This document shows, in pieces, positions 1 to 5,842 of a stretch of DNA of 6,713 nt. The notes under the pieces are model-generated. The model searched no databases. It was not told the origin of the DNA and was given only the letters and a program-made list of their open reading frames with translations. Within the stretch, counting starts at the first letter, position 1. Every line of letters starts with the position of its first letter. Origin of the DNA: Actinomycetes bacterium. GTDB taxonomy: Bacteria > Actinomycetota > Acidimicrobiia > Acidimicrobiales > Palsa-688. The DNA is taken from the NCBI GenBank assembly GCA_021811865.1, contig JAKAQB010000129.1, positions 1 to 6,713 on the forward strand, given 5' to 3'. Position numbers and translations under genes: made by a program.

Positions 1-1
1 C

Positions 2-460
2 CTCGTCGCCTTGACAGTCGGGCGCCAGGCCGGCCTCGCGGCCGCAACCATCGGTTCGGCTCTGTTCGCCGCCTTCGCCATCCTCCACGGCATCGGGGAT
101 CTCGACTTCACCGGCTGGGCAGCTCCCATCTTCACGATGTACCTCGTCGGCGTCGTGCTCGGCGACGTCTGCGAGCGCGCTCGGGAGCGCGAGGAGACAG
201 CAGTGATCCTGGAGGAGCGGCGGAGGCTCCTCGAGGAGCTCTGCGACCGGCAGGATCACGCGCTCCGGATCAGCGACCAGATGGTGCAGGCGGTCGCCGC
301 AGCCCGCTGGCTGATCGACGCGGGTCGCACGGGAGAGGCCCTCGAGGCGCTGACCGCCGCCGTGAGCGACGGCATCGCCGAGCTGACCAAGGCGATGCCT
401 GCCTCCGCCTGCCTGCCGATGTCGAGCGTCAGCTCGTTGCAGGAGGCGCCAGGGAGCTGA
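2..460 (+). CDS. Membrane sensor-like protein, C-terminal part (5' end off window)
   Basis: The frame is open from the first complete codon at base 2, so this is probably the tail of a longer protein; the TTG at 11 is only the first start-like codon inside the window. Counting from that TTG, residues about 5-28 and 36-51 are hydrophobic membrane segments. A charged, probably coiled-coil stretch follows (about 53-80), then a helical part with ISDQMVQAVAAARWLIDAGR. This resembles the dimerisation helix of HisKA_3-type sensor kinases, in which a His-Asp pair precedes V-V-Q. Here the histidine position is Ser, and no ATPase domain follows before the TGA at 458-460. It may therefore be a signalling or scaffold protein without kinase activity. 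The family assignment is inference from motif resemblance; the membrane and coiled-coil pattern is directly visible. Confidence 0.6.
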   Translation, partial: LVALTVGRQAGLAAATIGSALFAAFAILHGIGDLDFTGWAAPIFTMYLVGVVLGDVCERAREREETAVILEERRRLLEELCDRQDHALRISDQMVQAVAAARWLIDAGRTGEALEALTAAVSDGIAELTKAMPASACLPMSSVSSLQEAPGS

Positions 461-670
461 GCGAAGGCCGGCGAGCGAGTTGGCCGTGCCCGAACGAGGC
501 TGACGGTCATCCGACTCGGCGCTGCTGGAGCCCCATCGTGATCGGCATGCTCGGCCGAGCCCGGCGCCGGGGCTGCAGCCGGTGGTCGGCGACCTCGACA
601 TCGTCACTTCCGCACCGCGCGGCGGGCGGCGGCGCTCCTCGAGCAGGCGGCGCGTGACTTCCTCGGCGGG
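461..670. other. Intergenic region between convergent genes
   Basis: This is the gap between the plus-strand sensor-like gene and the minus-strand DUF664 gene, which converge here. No convincing gene, RNA or clear terminator hairpin was seen. A short plus-strand stretch around 612-680 reads as an alanine/arginine-rich helix (LLEQAARDFLGGLL), but it has no start or RBS and is probably chance in GC-rich DNA. Confidence 0.4.
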
Positions 671-1219
671 CTACTGACCTACGCGGACGTCGATCCGCTC
701 GCGCAGCAAGTCGACGTGACCCATGTGACGGGCGTGCTCCTCGATCATGCCGACCGACACCTCGCGCAGCGACGTGAGCCCTCCCCCGCTGCCGTGCTGG
801 TTGAGGGGGTCGTCGCCGGTGATGTCGAGACTGGGCGCTTCGGACACGAGTCGCTCCGCGAAGCCGACCTCCGCCTGCCACGCCTCCTCCACCACGCGGG
901 GATCGGCCACGGCCCCGTCGAAGTCGCCGTCTCGGTCCGTGTCGGAGCAGTAGAGGCGCGAGACCTCCTGGCCGGCCATCAGCTTGCGGAACGTCGCCCG
1001 TTCCACCTCGGCCAGGTGCCGTACCACTCCGAGCAGTGACATCGTCGACGGCTGCACGGCACGGCGAGCCATTGCCTCGGCCTCGAGGTCCGCGCACTTG
1101 AGCCGCAGGGTGAGGCGCTCACACCGCAGCGCCTCGACCAGCGTGGCGCGCTCGTCGCCCAACCTGCGCCGATGCTCCCGCGGGTCGTCTTCCGAGGGCT
1201 CGCCATCTTCGGTGAACAT
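671..1219 (-). CDS. DinB-like DUF664 family protein
   Basis: This is an intact protein of 182 aa from ATG at 1219; a GTG at 1261 would add 14 residues. Neither start has a strong ribosome-binding site. The shorter form was chosen because DUF664 members usually begin only a few residues before the conserved DERATL segment. The signature is clear: SLLGVVRHLAEVER near the middle and EEHARHMGHVDLLRERID near the end. The His residues in these two blocks are in the positions that bind a metal ion in DinB-fold four-helix proteins, some of which are thiol-dependent transferases (for example mycothiol or bacillithiol). The usual terminal IDG is IDV here. The substrate is unknown. It shares strand with the flavin-binding gene upstream but is separated from it by about 280 bases, so co-transcription is uncertain. 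Confidence 0.85.
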   Translation of the reverse strand: MFTEDGEPSEDDPREHRRRLGDERATLVEALRCERLTLRLKCADLEAEAMARRAVQPSTMSLLGVVRHLAEVERATFRKLMAGQEVSRLYCSDTDRDGDFDGAVADPRVVEEAWQAEVGFAERLVSEAPSLDITGDDPLNQHGSGGGLTSLREVSVGMIEEHARHMGHVDLLRERIDVRVGQ

Positions 1220-1500
1220 GTCCGCCCGTCGTCTCGTGGCCACGGCCTCATCATGGCCCACAGCCGAGCAGTCTTCAGAGGAACCCGGCGTCGGTGGAGT
1301 CCACCGGTGCTGGCCGGACGGCAGCTCGCGGCGGGCGCGCAGGCGCCGGGAGCTCCCCGAGATGCCATGTGGTCCTCGCGCGCCGGGTCTGCAACTCGAG
1401 ATCGGGCGAGCCGAGCTGCTTCGGACACCTCGTCGTCAGTCCACCCCAGGCCCCATGTCCGCTCTGGAGAAAGCGGCGGACAGACGCAACGGTCACGTCC

Positions 1501-1974
1501 CTACAGCTGGCGGAGCGCGTCGAGACGGTGCTGCCATTCGCGGCTGATCTCGCCGGGCTTTTGGCTGGTAAGACCGAAACGAAACGTCTCGACCACCGGC
1601 ATGCCCGGGTGATCGTCGCTCTCGAGACTCGCCACCTCGATCTCGAAGCAGTCGAGCTGGCGCTCCGCCAGCCGGCCGAGCGTCTTCACCGCGCCTCGCA
1701 CGTACAGGACCTGGCCGGGCGCGATGTAGCAGAACAGACATGACCTGCCGCTCGAGAGGTTCGCTGAGGTACGGGTGCCCTGCCAGATCGCGAGGCGGAG
1801 GTGCTGTTCGTCGACAGCGAGGATCTCTCCGACCGAGAGCATGCACGGCCTCGGCGAACCGTCATCGTCGGCGGTCACGAGGAGATAGGCCAGGCCGATC
1901 TTGGCCCCGAGGTCCCTGCCGTCGAACAGCTCGAGGATCGGTGTCGTGAGTCGGTTGCCAACAATGGCGCTCAT
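1501..1974 (-). CDS. Pyridoxamine 5'-phosphate oxidase-like FMN-binding protein
   Basis: This is an intact 157-aa protein from ATG at 1974 to TAG at 1501-1503, the usual size of a one-domain split-barrel flavoprotein. The order of segments fits the PNPOx-like fold: an N-terminal helix, a first strand pair containing IGLAYLLVTADDDGSPRP, then WQGTRTSANLSSGRSCLF. In the last, the Arg/Ser/Asn/Leu pattern resembles the phosphate-contacting part of flavin binders. The barrel strand APGQVLYVRGAVKTL follows, with a C-terminal helix ending at LDALRQL. The substrate cannot be read from the sequence; members include oxidases, reductases and F420- or haem-binding proteins. The ATG overlaps the TGA of the CoxL relic upstream (ATGA), so the two were probably translationally coupled and this protein may once have served a molybdenum hydroxylase operon. 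It remains intact although that partner has decayed. Confidence 0.85.
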   Translation of the reverse strand: MSAIVGNRLTTPILELFDGRDLGAKIGLAYLLVTADDDGSPRPCMLSVGEILAVDEQHLRLAIWQGTRTSANLSSGRSCLFCYIAPGQVLYVRGAVKTLGRLAERQLDCFEIEVASLESDDHPGMPVVETFRFGLTSQKPGEISREWQHRLDALRQL

Positions 1975-2336
1975 CTGCCCACCGCCTCGTCGGCGCCCAG
2001 CCCACCCGGGGGGCGGTCGACCTCGGCGACGTTCCCGCGTGCGAACGGCGGGACGTCGATGCCGAGCCCTGCGGGCCCGAGCGCGGCCGCCACCGCGTCC
2101 GCGATGGCGGCCGGTGGCGAGATCGTCCGCCCCTCGGCGACTCCCTTCTCGCCGAGTGGCTCGAGCGCCGACGGGGTCTGCAGATGGCTCTGGCCGAGGG
2201 CAGGGACCTCACTCATCGTCGAAAGCAGGAGTCCATCAAGCTCGTGGTGAGCGGCTGACCCGCCGGGTCCCAGGTGACCCACCCGAACAGAGCGCCCACG
2301 CCCCAATCCCCTGGGCGAGCCGCCCCGGACCTCGCC
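1971..2336 (-). pseudogene. C-terminal relic of a molybdenum hydroxylase large subunit (CoxL/xanthine dehydrogenase family)
   Basis: Joining frames on the minus strand recovers the typical C-terminus of the molybdopterin-binding subunit. There is a GEVRGG piece, then LAQGIG in a second frame (about 2325-2310), then ALFGWVTWDPAGQPLTTSLMD in a third (about 2295-2231). The next part, LLLSTMSEVPALGQSHLQTP, is back in the first frame, followed by LEPLGEKGVAEGRTISPPAA and AIADAVAAALG. These match the family's GG-L-QG-G, GQ-LT-S-MD and LG-KG-GEGG blocks. Each frame change is explained by loss of about one base; one near 2230 turns an expected MDYLL into MDSC. Only about 120 residues of a normally 750-800-aa subunit remain, so no enzyme can be made. 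The stop overlaps the start of the flavoprotein gene. The family call is good; the exact member (CO dehydrogenase, xanthine or aldehyde oxidase) cannot be decided. Confidence 0.7.
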
Positions 2337-2618
2337 CTGGTCCACAAGCGCTCGAAGGCCCTCCTCGTTCTCGAACCAGACCCCGTACACCTCTGCCTGC
2401 TCGCGAGGAAGCGTCCGCCAGGTGCCCTCCGCGTGGGGCTCCCTCGTCCAGCACCAGTAGGGACCATGGAGACGGGGCAGGTCGTCGTCGCACCCCAGCC
2501 CGCATGGGTGCAGGTGAGACGGCGCTCCAACAAGGTGCCCGGCAGGACGATGCCCGATCCCGTCGAGCTCGTCCGCGATGCGCTTCGCCGTCTCCAGCTG
2601 GTCAGGCGTCGCAGGCAT
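2327..2618 (-). pseudogene. DUF6788 family protein, frameshifted
   Basis: From ATG at 2618, preceded by a good ribosome-binding site (AAGGTGG on the minus strand, 2623-2629), the product reads MPATPDQLETAKRIADELDG, then shifts frame to give LPGTLLERRLTCTHAG. It then shifts back to give GCDDDLPRLHGPYWCWTRE and AEVYGVWFENEEGLRALV. Together this is the DUF6788 pattern: an LPG-L-ER block, a Cys pair, a P-LHGPYW-WTR block and a WF-N-LR block. The two frame changes compensate. One extra base in the CCC run at 2553-2555 would explain the first, and one missing base near 2496-2498 the second. Read straight through, the ATG frame stays open but the middle (residues about 23-40) is nonsense. Proteins of this family are small and often lie near transposon or genomic-island genes; their function is unknown. 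The 3' end runs directly into the CoxL relic, so its natural stop is gone. Confidence 0.65.
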
Positions 2619-3063
2619 GGACCCACCTTGCCATGTCGGGAGCCCCCGCCTCGGCCAGTCCCCCAGAGCGCCGCCGGCACCCTGTTCGAGTTGCGCCACC
2701 TGAGCGATCTCCCACCGACCTGAGCCTGGCCGACGGCGAGGGAAGTAGAGAACTGGGCCGAGCCACCCCCATGCCTGACACAGCAGGCGGCAACCGACAA
2801 AGCGCAGCGAGCCTGCGACCCGAGGCCGATGATGGGCGCCTCGCCACCCCCGGTCACGCCGGCCGCGATGGCGCTTCGGGCTTCTCCGGTACGCCGGGCA
2901 CCGCCCGACGCCCCCGACCGGGGTCGACGCAACGCGGCCTGCCAGGCGCCATATCGGTGCGGGGCCTCGACAGCCGACCCTCTTCATTCGAGGTGCTCGT
3001 GAGGGAGCGAGCACCTTTGCCGGCGAGAGCCTGCTCTCACCAGGTACCCGGGCTTCGCAGGGC
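2619..3063. other. Region with no recognisable gene
   Basis: Long open frames exist here on both strands, but their translations are Arg/Pro/Gly-rich with no motif, no consistent start and no family resemblance, as expected of frames open by chance in GC-rich DNA. The only functional signal found is the ribosome-binding site of the DUF6788 relic at the left edge. The stretch could be further eroded gene material belonging to the pseudogene zone on its left. Confidence 0.4.
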
Positions 3064-3069
3064 TATCAT
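3064..3069 (+). promoter_or_regulatory. Possible -10 element (TATCAT) of a leaderless start
   Basis: TATCAT lies 7 bases before the GTG at 3077, the spacing expected of a -10 box when transcription begins at or next to the start codon. The same arrangement is seen before both toxin-antitoxin units in this window. No good -35 element was found. Confidence 0.35.
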
Positions 3070-3076
3070 TGACTCT

Positions 3077-3256
3077 GTGCCGACGCCTGCCGATGAGCTG
3101 GCGGATCTGCTGGCCATGATCGACAGCCGATCGCCACTCCGCCGTGGTGGCATGCCGGGCCCCGAAGTCGCTCTGCCGAGGCCGGATCGTCACCAGCGCC
3201 GCCTAATCACGGGACCGGCGCAGTCCACCCACCAGCATCGGCAGGGGAAGAGTTAA
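3077..3256 (+). CDS. Small hypothetical ORF, possibly leaderless
   Basis: GTG at 3077 opens a 59-residue frame beginning VPTPADELADLLAMIDSRSP and ending at the stop at 3254-3256, only 30 bases before the flavoprotein ATG. The first 20 residues look like an amphipathic helix with protein-like composition. The rest is rich in Arg, Pro, Gln and His and looks less protein-like, so this may be the N-terminal remnant of a broken gene. Support comes mainly from the well-placed TATCAT element and the close spacing to the next gene. No family was recognised. The frame is open far upstream, but the upstream translation shows no protein character. Confidence 0.3.
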   Translation: MPTPADELADLLAMIDSRSPLRRGGMPGPEVALPRPDRHQRRLITGPAQSTHQHRQGKS

Positions 3257-3286
3257 ACGGTCCATCGCAAGAGGTGAGGTGCCGCC

Positions 3287-4495
3287 ATGGCTCGCAAGAA
3301 AGTGCTGGTGCTCGGGGGGAATTTCGGTGGCCTGACGGCCGCGCTGGCCGTCTACCACGAGCTCGGGGGCGACGTGGAGGTGCGCGTGGTCTCTGCTTCC
3401 GACCACTTCCTGTTCAATCCGTCGCTCATCTGGCTGCCGTTCGGGAAGCGAAAGGCCGCTGACATCACCTTCCCGCTTGCGCCGACCTTCGAGGCCCACG
3501 GGATCGACTTCGTTCACGGCGAGGCGACGCACCTCGATCTCCAGGGGAAGAAGGTCGCGACGAGTGTCGGCACCTACGGCTACGACTACCTCGTCATCGC
3601 CACCGGCTATCGCAACGACTACGCCGTCGTGCCGGGACTCGGGCCGGGCGGGAACGCCTACGGGATCACGACGCTCGAGGATGCGATCCGGGCCGGCGAG
3701 GGCTGGCAGCGCTTCCTCAAGGCCCCAGGCGACATCGTCGTCGGTGCGACCCAGGGCGCGGGCTGCTTCGGTGCCGCCTACGAGTACCTCTTCAACGTCT
3801 CCCACCAGCTGCGCAAGGCGGGCCTGAAGAAGCAGGTCGAGCTCACCTTCGTCTCACCTGAGCCTTTCCTTGGCCACTTCGGTATCGGCGGCCTGCCGCA
3901 CGGGGAGAGCCTGCTCGGCATGTTCTTGAAGAAGGAGCGGATCACCGCCCACATGGACGTCGGCGTTGCGCGCGTCGAAGAGGGCCGGGTCGTTCTGGCG
4001 GACGATAAGGCGATCGGCTTCTCCTACGCCATGTTCGTGCCGCCGTTCCTCGGCCAGGAGGTGGTGCTCGCCGCGGCGGAGATCGCCGATGCCAAAGGCT
4101 ACGTGAAAGTACGCGACACCTACCAGACCGAGGCCTACGACGACGTCTACGCGGTGGGCATCGCCGCCGCGGTCCCGGTGCCCTGGCAGACTTCGACCCC
4201 GCTCGGCATCCCGAAGACCGGCTTCCCGACCGAGCGGATGGCCCATGTCGCGGCGAAGAACGTGGCGGCCCAGATCCGCGGTGAGCAACCGCGAGCCCAC
4301 GAGGAGTTCGGCGACATCCCGGCGGTGTGCGTGATGGACGCCGGTAACAACGGGGTGATCATCCTCGCCGACAAGATGCTCCCGCCCCGCAAGCACGGGG
4401 TGCTCGTCCCTGGACCACAGGCCCATGCCATGAAGCTCGCCTTCGAGAAGTACTTCTTGTGGAAGGCGCGCCACGGCTACGTCAGCCTTCCCTGA
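3287..4495 (+). CDS. Sulfide:quinone oxidoreductase-family FAD flavoprotein
   Basis: This intact 402-aa protein starts at ATG 3287, preceded by a purine-rich ribosome-binding site (GAGGTGAGG, 3271-3279). The family oxidises sulfide to sulfur and passes electrons through FAD to quinone at the membrane. Visible parts are the N-terminal dinucleotide fold VLVLGGNFGGLTAAL (residues 6-20), ATG at 105-107, Cys160 in GATQGAGCFGAAYEYLF, SPEPFLGHFGI at 190-200, the second FAD motif DDVYAVGIAAAVP at 285-297, TGFPTERM at 311-318, Cys348 in IPAVCVMDAGNNG and FEKYFLWK at 386-393. Cys160 and Cys348 are the only cysteines and match the redox pair that carries the polysulfide bridge. The third cysteine of type I enzymes (Cys128 in Acidithiobacillus) is Thr128 here. 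The chain ends soon after FEKYF, without the longer C-terminal membrane helices of type I members. Activity on sulfide is therefore probable but not assured; a related flavoprotein disulfide reductase role is possible. Confidence 0.85.
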   Translation: MARKKVLVLGGNFGGLTAALAVYHELGGDVEVRVVSASDHFLFNPSLIWLPFGKRKAADITFPLAPTFEAHGIDFVHGEATHLDLQGKKVATSVGTYGYDYLVIATGYRNDYAVVPGLGPGGNAYGITTLEDAIRAGEGWQRFLKAPGDIVVGATQGAGCFGAAYEYLFNVSHQLRKAGLKKQVELTFVSPEPFLGHFGIGGLPHGESLLGMFLKKERITAHMDVGVARVEEGRVVLADDKAIGFSYAMFVPPFLGQEVVLAAAEIADAKGYVKVRDTYQTEAYDDVYAVGIAAAVPVPWQTSTPLGIPKTGFPTERMAHVAAKNVAAQIRGEQPRAHEEFGDIPAVCVMDAGNNGVIILADKMLPPRKHGVLVPGPQAHAMKLAFEKYFLWKARHGYVSLP

Positions 4496-4521
4496 CGCGC
4501 CGGCACGGACGGAGCGACGGG

Positions 4522-4550
4522 CCACGGTCCTCCGCGGCGGACGGCAGTGG
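4522..4550 (+). terminator. Possible terminator hairpin after the flavoprotein gene
   Basis: CCAC (4522-4525) pairs with GTGG (4547-4550), and GTCC (4527-4530) with GGAC (4539-4542), around a GC-rich loop, beginning 27 bases after the stop codon. There is no T-run, so if it terminates it does so in the T-less manner often proposed for high-GC actinobacteria. GC-rich DNA produces such hairpins often by chance. Confidence 0.25.
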
Positions 4551-5055
4551 CTGCAGTCGCACGGCGGCTCTAGGCAGCACGCGACACGACACCGCGGCCA
4601 GTTCGACAGCCAGAAGCGCCCCCGAGTCCGCTGCTGGTCGAATCTGTGATCTCGCGGTGTGAAGGCTGCGCTCTCATCATCTGAGCCAAACGCTTCTTCG
4701 AGCCGTTCCGCCCCTTGTTCGATCCTCGCCGCGGGCGGCCCTCTATCTCGATCGACAAGACGAGGGTCAGCCGGGAAAGCGCGAAGGGACCCGGCGGAGC
4801 TACACCGGGAGTCGGGCCGGATGCGGCGACGCGAAGAGCTGAACGCTCGAATCCACGTCCGTATCTCAGGTCCAAGTCGATAGAGCCGACGAACTTCTCG
4901 AGGCGTGCGGCCGAGCACGCCGTGTAAGCGCGCGCCCCAGGTGAGCTGCCTGTCGCAGGCCGAAAGGAGCGCCTCCGGCGCGTTGACACACCCCGGTGCG
5001 ACGATGCGCACAGCCGAGACGTGATGCGGGTCGTCACTGAAACGTGAAGACCTCC

Positions 5056-5105
5056 CGGGTGGGCCGTAGGCACTCGCATTCGAACCTCCATGGCCTGCGA
5101 GAACG
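5056..5105. repeat. Direct repeat, left copy
   Basis: This 50-bp copy matches 6300-6349 at 43 of 50 positions by ungapped comparison. The first 31 positions differ only twice; the mismatches cluster in the next eight, and the last ten (TGCGAGAACG) are identical. A further GAC lies a few bases beyond in both copies. It lies 107 bases before the start of the AbiE-like unit, whose other side carries the second copy. The TTCGAACC word resembles a tRNA T-loop in reverse, but the flanks do not form a T-stem, so this is not an obvious tRNA fragment. Confidence 0.8.
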
Positions 5106-5200
5106 GTTGACACTCCTGTTCGCTCGTCTGCCGGATAGACCCAAGGAGCGCCTCTGAGGGGCAAAGGTGCGGCCATCCCTACAGCAGCGCACCCCGACCG

Positions 5201-5206
5201 TATGAT
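5201..5206 (+). promoter_or_regulatory. -10 element (TATGAT) of a leaderless promoter for the AbiE-like unit
   Basis: TATGAT is close to the TANNNT consensus and sits exactly 6 bases before the GTG at 5213. No ribosome-binding site lies before that GTG. Both facts fit a leaderless transcript starting at or next to the GTG. The -35 region is weak (CCTACA at 5178-5183, 17 bases upstream). Confidence 0.55.
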
Positions 5207-5212
5207 CCGGAC

Positions 5213-5548
5213 GTGGCAAGGACTCGCAACCCGTGGATCGGGCCGGCATCGCGCCCGGTGGCGATTCCCGACGATATCGACGACCCCTCTCTCGCCAAGG
5301 CGTCCGGCCTCGTCGAATTGCCCCTTCACATCGCCTGGAGCGAGCCGTCCCTCACCTATGACCTGAGCCGGCGAACGGATCGACTGCGCGTCTACGAGCA
5401 GGTGCTGCGCGAGGGGACCGAAGACGACGTCCGCTACTACATCGACGCCGACGAGCTGGCGCGCGTCTTCGACGAGCTCGTCCTCCCTTCCTACGTCCGC
5501 GCCGCGTGGTCGGAATGGTTTCGCCGGCGCGGTCAGGGTCGATCCTGA
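5213..5548 (+). CDS. Putative antitoxin-side partner of AbiEii-type toxin
   Basis: This 111-aa protein from GTG 5213 ends in TGA directly abutting the ATG of the nucleotidyltransferase gene (TGAATG), so the two are coupled in one operon. It has no membrane segment or signal peptide. Segments of note are NPWIGPASRPVAIPDDIDDP near the start, ASGLVELPLHIAWSEPSLTYDL in the middle, and the acidic helix YEQVLREGTEDDVRYYIDAD before LPSYVRAAWSEWFRRRG at the end. It lacks the winged-helix plus large C-terminal domain of a classical AbiEi antitoxin and is about half that length. The antitoxin role is inferred only from position directly before an AbiEii-like toxin; it could equally be a conserved accessory protein. 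The absence of a ribosome-binding site and the TATGAT box 6 bases upstream support this start. Confidence 0.7.
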   Translation: MARTRNPWIGPASRPVAIPDDIDDPSLAKASGLVELPLHIAWSEPSLTYDLSRRTDRLRVYEQVLREGTEDDVRYYIDADELARVFDELVLPSYVRAAWSEWFRRRGQGRS

Positions 5549-5842
5549 ATGCTGAGCCCCCTCCAGGAACAGGTCGCGCACATCGTCGTTGGGCTGGCCG
5601 AGTCCGACGATTTCGCCTTGGCTGGCGGCGCGGCGCTTATCGTCCGCGGCGAAGTCGACCGCCGGACCCGCGACCTCGACTTCTTCGGGCCGAGCGCTGC
5701 GGCGGTCGACCGACTCGTGCCCGCCGCCGAGCAGGCACTGATCAGCGACGGTTTGCGCGTCGAACGAGTGATCGACCATCCCGGCTTCGCCCCTTCTGGT
5801 GAACGACGGCAACGACCAAACCGAAGTCGACCTCGGCAGTGA
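5549..5842 (+). CDS. AbiEii-like nucleotidyltransferase toxin, N-terminal part (frameshifted)
   Basis: ATG 5549 directly follows the stop of the partner gene. Residues 1-81 are typical of MNT/AbiEii nucleotidyltransferases of type IV toxin-antitoxin systems: a helical start, the glycine motif FALAGGAALIVRGEV (22-36) that holds the NTP, then RRTRDLDFF (38-46), whose Asp42 and Asp44 form the metal-binding D-x-D. After HPGFA the frame is lost: residues 82-98 (PSGERRQRP onward) are nonsense and stop at 5842. The true continuation LLVNDGND lies in the next frame from about 5793. The C-run at 5790-5793 has one base too many if the protein reads HPGFALLVNDG; alternatively two bases were lost. The third acidic residue and conserved Lys lie beyond the break, so this piece alone should be inactive. 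Confidence 0.75.
   Translation: MLSPLQEQVAHIVVGLAESDDFALAGGAALIVRGEVDRRTRDLDFFGPSAAAVDRLVPAAEQALISDGLRVERVIDHPGFAPSGERRQRPNRSRPRQ

Larger units (their letters stand above)
4496..5200. other. Gene-poor region before the toxin-antitoxin island
   Basis: These roughly 700 bases hold no gene I can support. Minus-strand open frames cross it, but their translations are Arg/Ser-rich and match nothing recognised; part of one long frame is simply antisense to the flavoprotein gene. Stop codons and A/T-containing codons are more frequent here than in the flanking genes, which fits non-coding or decayed DNA. It contains an imperfect hairpin after the flavoprotein stop (4522-4550) and the first copy of the direct repeat (5056-5105). 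Confidence 0.45.

Noticed and set aside
1262..1500. Possible gene between the flavin-binding and DUF664 genes
   Set aside because: Short open frames exist on both strands, but none has a start signal or protein-like composition.
1901..3256. A 451-codon plus-strand open frame
   Set aside because: It lies antisense to the pseudogene zone, with a Pro/Arg-rich translation and no recognisable domain. Only its last 59 codons have a plausible start signal and are listed separately.
4570..5091. A 173-codon minus-strand open frame in the gene-poor region
   Set aside because: Its start lies within the direct repeat, there is no ribosome-binding site, composition is Arg/Ser-rich, and no family resemblance could be found.
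5056..5105. tRNA gene fragment or phage attachment site at the TTCGAACC words
   Set aside because: The flanking bases do not form a T-stem or an acceptor stem on either strand, and no integrase gene was seen in the window.
5107..5112. TTGACA as a -35 element for the AbiE-like unit
   Set aside because: No -10 box lies 16-18 bases downstream, and the well-placed TATGAT at 5201 is almost 90 bases away.
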